Part shown: positions 54,529 to 64,000 of the stretch, piece after piece
How positions within the stretch are numbered: the stretch's first letter is position 1
Layout of the letters: each line of letters opens with the position of its first letter
Source of the DNA: Leptodactylus fallax
Taxonomy: Eukaryota > Chordata > Amphibia > Anura > Leptodactylidae
NCBI GenBank assembly: GCA_947044405.1
Contig: CAMRHE010000322.1
Location: 1,674,001-1,738,000 of the forward strand
Length of the DNA: 64,000 nucleotides
Reading direction: 5' to 3'
Notes under the pieces: model-generated
Told to the model about the DNA's origin: nothing
The model's input: the letters and a program-made list of their open reading frames with translations, nothing else
Database searches by the model: none
Program-made: the position numbers and the translations under genes

Positions 54529-55526
54529 CACTGGAATTTTGTCCTATTGCAACCAAGAGTTGTTGCGTCTCTTCGTTTCTGATCAGGAAACTTTATTTTT
54601 TTCCTTTTAAATCTCGAGATTTTTCTTATACCGATTTCTGCTGTGTTTTCAAACCTCAGATTTCTGCAACGGATGTGTCAATGGATCTACAAATTCTGTC
54701 TGGAATTGGTTATGGAATCTGCACATAAATTCTGACAGAATCCTCAATGTGTGGCCATGGTCTAAACTATAACCAAAAAGAGTTACTAATGTGTTGCAAC
54801 TTTTCAGTCATTAAGAGAGTCTACAGGCAATATCCTGTACAGCTCATGGTTATTATTACTATTTGTCATTCCATTGTGTTATGCATTTGAAGAAGGGGTT
54901 CATATACATAGTACAAGTACAATAAACACAAAGCTAACTTAACTAGATAACTAAAGTGGTACACTGGGGAAGGTAGATGGAGGCAATAGGTGAGGGCAGA
55001 AGCTGTTTACTATACAGTATGGAAAGACATTTCCGGTAGCATTGCTTTTTAATTTGATATTGCCATAAAATTCAATACAGGCTGACAGATTGATAAATGT
55101 CATTTCCTCAAAAGAGCGTGACAAACTTTCCCTGCTGCTAGAAAATGGTACGTTCCAACTGAAGTTTATTAAATGGCTATTTACGTGTTTTATATATTTA
55201 ATACTGCAGGTTGGTAATCTGTTTTCTTGGAATTGGACTTTGCTCAAGGCATGGTTTATTTGGTTTTATATTACATCCTGAAGGAGATAACCTCTCCTTA
55301 CATGTGTACTTTATGAAATACTTTTTCATGAAATAACAATTCAGGAGCATGGTTTTTATAGAACTCTGTAATGTTCCATTCCTCTGTTATTCCTACTTAA
55401 AATATATGAATAAATTGATAACCTGGTGTTACTAGTTAGGGTGTTCAGTGTCAGATTGTGTAGGGACACACCCCTTTAAGAAGGGGAATGGTAACAACCA
55501 GTTGTCAATTTATTGATTTCCTCAGG
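54529..55526. other. Unassigned DNA
   Basis: No recognisable gene or element; short ORFs on both strands look random. Confidence 0.45.
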
Positions 55527-55543
55527 TATGATATGAATCATGC

Positions 55544-56441
55544 CTCAACATAGGAGGATAGTATGGTGATACCTGTATCACTTCACAAACACCCCTCAGT
55601 TATAAATTGCAATTCCCAATATTTAGATATCAATTCACTGAAGGGGAAAAGTAAAGGATAAATCAACTGAGGTATAACACACACACACACATATACACCA
55701 GCTGGTTAGAGGTCAGTAAAAGACCGACCAAATTGTCTGACTAGCCACTACCTAGGGAGCTTACATTACACTCCCACAATTGACTGCCTAATACCACAAA
55801 CAAACAAACACCATAGACGATACAAAAGGAGTATTTGCCCTAACTCCCAGCCTGCCTGACGCGCGTTTCTGCTGAACTACACCAGCTCATCAGAGGCACA
55901 TGCATAAGGGCAAAGCAGAATACACCATAAATGTGTGCAAACTGCCTATATAATTTAGAGCGCCTAGTATAACCGCCCGGCCGGCCGTGATGAATGACCG
56001 CAAGTGCCGGCTCACACAGCCTAGCTTGATATCTGCTAAGCCACACCCCCTAACAGTCTGTGTCATCAGAGGTGCGCCCAATCACAGAGCGCCAACACCC
56101 AGAAGCTCTGGACAGTGACATAAGGTCTAAGAAGATGCACATATGCATCCATGGTAACACCCGGACCCTAACGTCGCGGTGTAGCTGACGATCAGGCTTT
56201 AGAGATATAGAACACCATGAGAGGTGGCCAAGTAACACCCACCGAAAATAGAAGATGAAAATCGCATAAAGAACACATACAGAGGACTCCAACAGTAAAC
56301 CACCCCTAGGGGTCTCAGAATTGCGGGCGCAGAAAGGAATCAACGTACTTCAGCAAAACGAAGTTGACAACAAGGATAGAGCTCACAAAAAAAAAAAAAA
56401 AAAAAAACCTCCTGCCTACTCCATTCCAAACAGTAGGAGTT
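55544..56441 (-). repeat. Inverted arm (pLTR) of the Penelope-like element
   Basis: Reverse complement of 57592-58520, starting 'cctcaacataggagg'. A 20-odd-base stretch near 57912-57935 ('cctgtatgggcgttcc') is present only in the right arm. Confidence 0.9.
55854..55897 (-). ncRNA. Hammerhead ribozyme motif, left arm
   Basis: On the minus strand: GCCT, CTGATGA, stem II GCTG...CAGC with an 8-base loop, A, GAAA, then CGCGCGTC and AGGC. The GCCT/AGGC helix I closes around the CUGAUGA and GAAA core, and the cleavage triplet is GUC. An extra A lies between stem II and GAAA. Short hammerheads of this type are known in Penelope-like terminal repeats. Activity is not shown. Confidence 0.75.
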
Positions 56442-57343
56442 TCCTGGACCTATCTATTTTTAAGGAGACCTCAGGCCGTCTTTGCACTTGTGTTCATAGA
56501 AAGGCGACAGCCACGAATTCACTATTGCAGTGGGGGAGTTGGCAATATCTTCGTGTACGTAGAAATTGCTCAAGAATGTCCGATTTTCAGGTGATGGCTA
56601 GGGATTTACAGGGGAGATTTAGGAGAAGGGGTTACCCAGAGAAGGTATTACGTAAAGCATATCCTGAGGCGTTGACGGTGGATAGAGCGCAGCTTTTGAA
56701 TCCCCGTAATCAGGAAAGTAATAAGGTTGATGTTAGGATTGTAGCGACTTATGACCATGCAGCGGAAGATATAAGGCGGATTATAGGGGGATCATGGAAT
56801 ATTTTGATGACCGATCCTGAAATAGGACCACTTGTGGGCCCTAGACCTAGTTTATCCTATCGGAGGGGGCCCAATTTACGTGATAAATTGGTGCACAGCC
56901 ATTTCTCTAGTACCCCAGGAAATATGTGGTTACATCAGATGCAACGAGACCTGAGTGGAAATTTTCCCTGTGGATCATGTAAATCATGTGGATACATAAA
57001 AAAAGGGAATGAACTTCTGAGTAGAGTTTCTGGTAGAAATTTCAAGGTGAACCAGTTTATTAATTGTAAGACCAAGGGGGTTGTGTACCTTATCACTTGC
57101 TCCTGCGGACTCCAGTATGTTGGTAAAACTATTTGGGAGTTCCGCAGGAGGATAAGGGAACACATCAATGACATAGCTAGGGAGGAGGATACATCTGTAT
57201 CCAGACATATACGGGAAAAACATGGTGGTGATGCTAAGCATCTTAGTTTTCAGGGTATTGAGATGGTTGTGCGGTCACCTAGAGGAGGTAATTATGACAG
57301 ACGTGTGCTCCAGAGGGAGGCACGTTGGATTTTTTTTGTTTGA
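56441..57343 (+). pseudogene. Penelope-like protein C-terminal part with GIY-YIG endonuclease
   Basis: One open frame to a TGA at 57341-57343. It begins in the region after the RT (HRKATATNSLLQ, RVRRNCSRMSDFQVMARDLQ, RFRRRGYPEKVL), goes through RPSLSYRRGPNLRDKLVHSH and a cysteine cluster CGSCKSCGY (about 56965-56995). It ends with the GIY-YIG fold: GVVYLITCSCGLQYVGKT (57079-57130) and FRRRIREHINDIA, then SVSRHIREKH and a terminal RREA-like block. The endonuclease would nick target DNA for priming. The RT domain is absent (5' truncation), so the element cannot retropose alone. The part of the same frame before ~56440 is arm sequence and probably not coding. Confidence 0.9.
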
Positions 57344-58165
57344 TACGGTCTATCCCATGGGCCTTAATGAATTTATATCTTACTCATCCTTTATTGATTA
57401 GGGTTATATTCGTCTATCTCTAGTGACTGTTTTTAGGCAGTCTATATCTAGTTTAATTACCTTTCCCCTTATTCTGTGTTAAAAAATTTTTATATATTTT
57501 TTCCCCCCCCCCCCCTCTCCTTACTGTATACAGAGAGGTGTTGGCAGCCCTTGGAGCACTGCCTTTACCACTCAGGTAGGAAGAAGGGATCAACTCCTAC
57601 TGTTTGGAATGGAGTAGGCAGGAGTTTTTTTTTTTTTTTTTTTTGTGAGCTCTATCCTTGTTGTCAACTTCATTTTGCTGAAGTACGTTGATTCCTTTCT
57701 GTGCCTGCAATTCTGAGATCCCTATGGGGTGGTTTACTGTTGGAGTCCTCTGTATGTGTTCTTTATGCGATTTTCATCTTCTATTTTCGGTGGGTGTTAC
57801 TTGGCCGCCTCTCATGGTGTTCTATATTTCTAAAGCCTGATCGTCAGCTATACCGCGACGTTAGGGTCCGGGTGTTACCATGGATGCATGTGTGCATCTT
57901 CTTAGACCTTAAGGAACGCCCTGTATGGGCGTTCCTTACTTATGTCACTGTCCAGAGCTTCTGGGTGTTGGCGCTCTGTGATTGGGCGCATCTCTGATGA
58001 CATGGACTGTTAGGGGGTGTGGCTTAGCAGATATCAAGCTAGGCTGTGTGAGCCGGCACTTGCGGTCATTCATCACGGCCGGCCGGGCGGTTATACTAGG
58101 CGCTCTAAATTATATAGGCAGTTTGCACACACTTATGGTGTATTCTGCTTTGCCCTTATGCATGT

Positions 58166-58209
58166 GCCTCTGATGAGCTGGTGTAGTTCAGCAGAAACGC
58201 GCGTTAGGC
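58166..58209 (+). ncRNA. Hammerhead ribozyme motif, right arm
   Basis: GCCT (58166-58169), CTGATGA (58170-58176), GCTG...CAGC stem, A, GAAA (58194-58197), CGCGCGTT, AGGC (58206-58209). Same as the left-arm copy except that the cleavage triplet reads GUU in place of GUC, still within the NUH rule but likely weaker. Confidence 0.72.
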
Positions 58210-58368
58210 AGGCTGGGAGTTGGGGCAAATACTCCTTTTGTATCGTCTATGGTGTTTGTTTGTGGTATTAGGCAGTCAATTGTGGGAGTGTAATGTAAGT
58301 TCCCTAGGTAGTGGCTACTCAGACAATTTGGTCGGTCTTTTACTGACCTCTAGCCAGCTGGTGTATAT

Positions 58369-58384
58369 GTGTGTGTGTGTGTGT
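58369..58384. repeat. (GT)n microsatellite
   Basis: About eight GT units in the right arm, with a matching (AC)n at about 55679-55690 in the left arm. Confidence 0.85.
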
Positions 58385-58732
58385 GTTATACCTCAGTTGA
58401 TTTATCCTTTACTTTTCCCCTTCAGTGAATTGATATCTAAATATTGGGAATTGCAATTTATAACTGAGGGGTGTTTGTGAAGTGATACAGATATCACCAT
58501 ACTATCCTCCTATGTTGAGGTAGGCTACCTTTACCCTTTATATGACCCCATTATAGTATGGCATCTCTTTATCAGGGGCTTTTTTAGATATAGATTTATA
58601 TACTTTTAGTGGATATTAATAAAAGTTAGTTTTTAAGTGTACTTATTTCCTTATTGGGGATTTTCTCTATGTTGCTGGTACACATACCTTGCTATCCGAT
58701 ACATATCTTTAGAGTTATGATATGAATCATGC

Positions 58733-59305
58733 AATGCAGAGTTATAAAAAAAAGATGACAGCAGTTTTTTTTACTGCTTACGGTGGGTTCACACTTGCGG
58801 CGGCACTCTGTCCGCTGCAAATCCAACCTAAATGTCGGAAAACTGGATAGGGAAAGGTTTGCGACTCTTTGCTTAAAAACCCATTCACTCCCTGCTACTA
58901 GGGAAGTACCATCCATAGACACCATTAAAAAAACAAGCGTGAGGAGGGACTAGTCTTTTCACACAGTGAGTTCAGAGTTTCAGATTCAGATTCTCCTCAC
59001 AGCGTCGACACGCATCTGAAAACTGTTTTCTCTGTGCTATGGACTGAACATTCTGCACGTCTCACAGCTTACACTGTGTAAGGAACGTTAACTTATGTGC
59101 TTGTATCTACTTCTGGCTGCTTGTGTGATTACAGATGGGATGTTCACAGACAGCAAGCAGCTTTACTAACTGTGCTCATAGATTGCTCTTTTCCTGTGTC
59201 AGGGATCTTTATAGCTGCATCATGCCTGCATGCTTTTCACCTTTTTTTTGCAGTTCAGTTTTCCTGGATCTCCTGTATTATGGTCACTTGGGCTTTTCTC
59301 AGATA
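58733..59305. other. Unassigned DNA with one MITE arm
   Basis: 58780-58890 ('cggtgggttcacacttgcgg' ... 'gcttaaaaacccattca') matches one arm of the palindrome at 54107-54525; the partner arm is missing. The rest is unassigned. Confidence 0.5.
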
Positions 59306-60893
<1,588 letters not shown>

Positions 60894-60895
60894 TA

Positions 60896-61136
60896 TTTGT
60901 TTGGTATTGTACAGTTACTTCTGGCAGAATTACATGTGTATAAACCAGTAGTAGTTTTAATGGATAGAGGCGGGGGCAGTGCTCCTTATTGTTCATGCCC
61001 ACATCCTCAGAGTCAAATGTGAAATGTGCTGCAGGGATATTAGCAGCAGAAAAAATGGTAGGACAACACATATGAAGGGTTATACAGTCATAGAACAGAC
61101 TGACCTGCAAGACCTTGCAGATATTTCAGCCTTTCA
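60896..61136. other. Unassigned DNA
   Basis: Nothing recognised in this short interval. Confidence 0.4.
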
Positions 61137-61490
61137 TGAAAGTGGTTGTCCAGGCAAAAATGGACAACAACTTTATTTTTTTTAATCGGCTGGGGGCAGT
61201 GAAAAAAATAAAAGAAATTCATACTCTCCTTTCCACTGTACTCCGGTCCTCTCGGTCCGTTGTTATCTTCTGCCGGAACACACACACACACGTGACCTCT
61301 GAGGCCAATCAGCGGAAGGGGTCCGAGACGTCACAGATGGCAAGCAGTTTCACTTTGAGAAGACGCCGGAGCAGCAGGACTGGACCACGCTGGGAGGACA
61401 CTGGAGCACTGGGGACATGTGAATATCATTTCCCCCCCCCCTCCGGCCTATGTAAAATATAAACAATTTGCCTGGACAACCTCTTGAAAG
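61137..61490. mobile_element. MITE with GGTTGTCCAGGC inverted ends
   Basis: 'agtggttgtccaggcaaa' at 61141 is inverted at 61463-61485 ('tttgcctggacaacctct'). Interior GC-rich, no ORF of note. Family not assigned. Confidence 0.65.
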
Positions 61491-61591
61491 CTCAGGAACC
61501 CTTTAAATGGAACTTGTCACTAGGTAGGAGCCACTAAACCACCAGCATGTCCTTATACAAGGCTGTCGGTATGGAATCCAAACAGAACATA

Positions 61592-63212
<1,621 letters not shown>

Positions 63213-63366
63213 TATAACTTGCTGAAGATGAACGTGGGACTGCTCTCCAGCCCCTCCAGGCACATTAAAAAAAAATAAAAATTTGGGAAATTTACTTGTA
63301 AATCTGGAAAATCGCAGTTACACTTCTAAGCCTTCTAATGTCAAAAATAAATTAAAGGACGATTAA

Positions 63367-63854
63367 AGGGAATCTGTCAGGTCAATCTGGGACACTAAAC
63401 CACCCACAGGTCTTTATAGACCTGGGGTTTAGTGTCCCATATCGCCCTGTTGTAATGCAATCCACCATCGCATTAAAAATAAAAAACCTTTATACTTACA
63501 TAGAGAAGGATCTGCTGTACACTGTTCGGCCGAGAACAGTCCGGCTTATTCATGAGCTTCTTTGATGGCACGCCTCTCGGCGCCTGCGCTGTTCTTCAGT
63601 GAAGCCGAAGATGGACACCCTGACTTCAGTACGTAATTGCGGGGCATGCGCACTGAAGCTGAGGAGTACTCCTCTGGCTTCATTGAAGAACTGCGCAGGT
63701 GCAGGGAATACAGCAGCAGGGTGAGTATAAAGCTTTTTTATTTTTAATGTGGCCATGGATTGTGTTATAACAGGGTGATTTGGGACACTAAACCCCAGGT
63801 CCATATGGATGTGTGGGTGGTTTAGTGTCCCAAATTGCCCTGACACAGATTCCC
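63367..63854. mobile_element. TTAA-type MITE, about 488 bp
   Basis: TTAA at 63363-63366, right target TTAC at 63856-63859. Ends AGGGAATCTGTCAG and the complement of 'ctgacacagattccct'. Arms share 'gggacactaaaccaccc', 'ggtttagtgtccc' and 'aaaaataaaaaac'. Confidence 0.85.
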
Positions 63855-64000
63855 TTTACAATATGATGCCAATATAAAGCAGAGATACGGTAGATAATAT
63901 TTATTAATGTATTTGGGTGGTATGACTGTCTAAAAAGCAGAGCATTTCACATTTTGTAAATTTAGATTTTTTTCCAAAATGTATCACAAAAAACTATCTC
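63855..64000. other. AT-rich right edge, nothing recognised
   Basis: Short interval without ORF or repeat. Confidence 0.4.

Larger units (their letters stand above)
57592..58520 (+). repeat. Right arm (pLTR) of the Penelope-like element
   Basis: Inverse of 55544-56441; contains a T-run (57626-57644) where the left arm has an A-run. Confidence 0.9.
55544..58715 (+). mobile_element. Penelope-like retroelement, 5'-truncated, with inverted arms
   Basis: TATGATATGAATCATGC occurs exactly at 55527-55543 and 58716-58732 (17-bp target duplication). Inverted arms of about 0.9 kb (55544-56441 and 57592-58520) surround a truncated ORF with a GIY-YIG endonuclease. A ~195-bp tail (58521-58715) follows the right arm. 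Penelope-like elements typically carry such terminal repeats, GIY-YIG endonucleases, hammerhead motifs and variable duplications. Most of the reverse transcriptase is missing. Confidence 0.92.

Overview
The window is non-coding, transposon-packed vertebrate DNA, most likely from an anuran amphibian. The reasons are the joint presence of DIRS, Penelope-like, chromovirus, Gmr1-like, Tc1, hAT, Harbinger and TTAA-type elements, CpG-poor intergenic DNA and the lack of bacterial gene organisation. No complete host protein-coding gene is visible. The only host-like signal is a GC-rich promoter/first-exon candidate at about 51.03-51.45 kb. Nearly every recognisable coding stretch belongs to a mobile element and nearly all are broken; the clear exception is an uninterrupted Tc1-type transposase (48210-49226, minus strand).

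Layout: 1-6169 is the right part of a PIF/Harbinger transposon, itself hit by a 604-bp insertion with a 14-bp duplication and by an LTR element (1898-6012, minus) that carries no pol but carries coiled-coil ORFs and an hnRNP U-like SPRY segment. 6.5-7.0 kb is a ~119-bp tandem repeat. 7.3-11 kb holds hAT-like short elements with an internal 32-bp minisatellite, split by Tc1 copy 1 (8894-10484). 12.6-14.2 kb is Tc1 copy 2; 16.9-17.6 kb is a Tc1 fragment; 18.0-18.45 kb is an L1/Tx1-type ORF1 remnant.

18.9-28.4 kb is one DIRS tyrosine-recombinase retrotransposon (minus), split by two hAT-type elements (20864-24263 and 25915-27012); the first of these contains Tc1 copy 3. 28.45-32.17 kb is a nest: a TTAA-flanked palindromic element split by Tc1 copy 4, which is split by a solo LTR and a Harbinger-type MITE, plus a second TTAA element in the right arm. 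33188-44395 is a chromodomain Ty3/gypsy element (minus) with a perfect 5-bp target duplication. Its gag is interrupted by a Gmr1-like Ty3/gypsy element (36656-43002, plus) whose integrase precedes its reverse transcriptase, also with a perfect 5-bp duplication.

44.4-47.2 kb is a run of short inverted-repeat elements. 47250-49986 is a Penelope-like inverted-arm element with a 15-bp duplication, hosting the intact Tc1. 50.0-50.8 kb is another hAT-like copy. 51-55.5 kb is mostly unique DNA with the promoter candidate and several MITEs, including a near-perfect 419-bp palindrome. 55544-58715 is a 5'-truncated Penelope-like element with a GIY-YIG ORF, hammerhead ribozyme motifs in both arms and a 17-bp duplication. 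59.3-63.2 kb has two more Tc1 copies and 63.4-63.85 kb a TTAA MITE.

The nesting gives a relative order of insertion: the chromovirus is older than the Gmr1-like copy; DIRS is older than its hAT guests, which are older than Tc1 copy 3; the outer TTAA element is older than Tc1 copy 4, which is older than the solo LTR and the MITE inside it. All coordinates of element ends come from reading terminal repeats and target duplications by eye.
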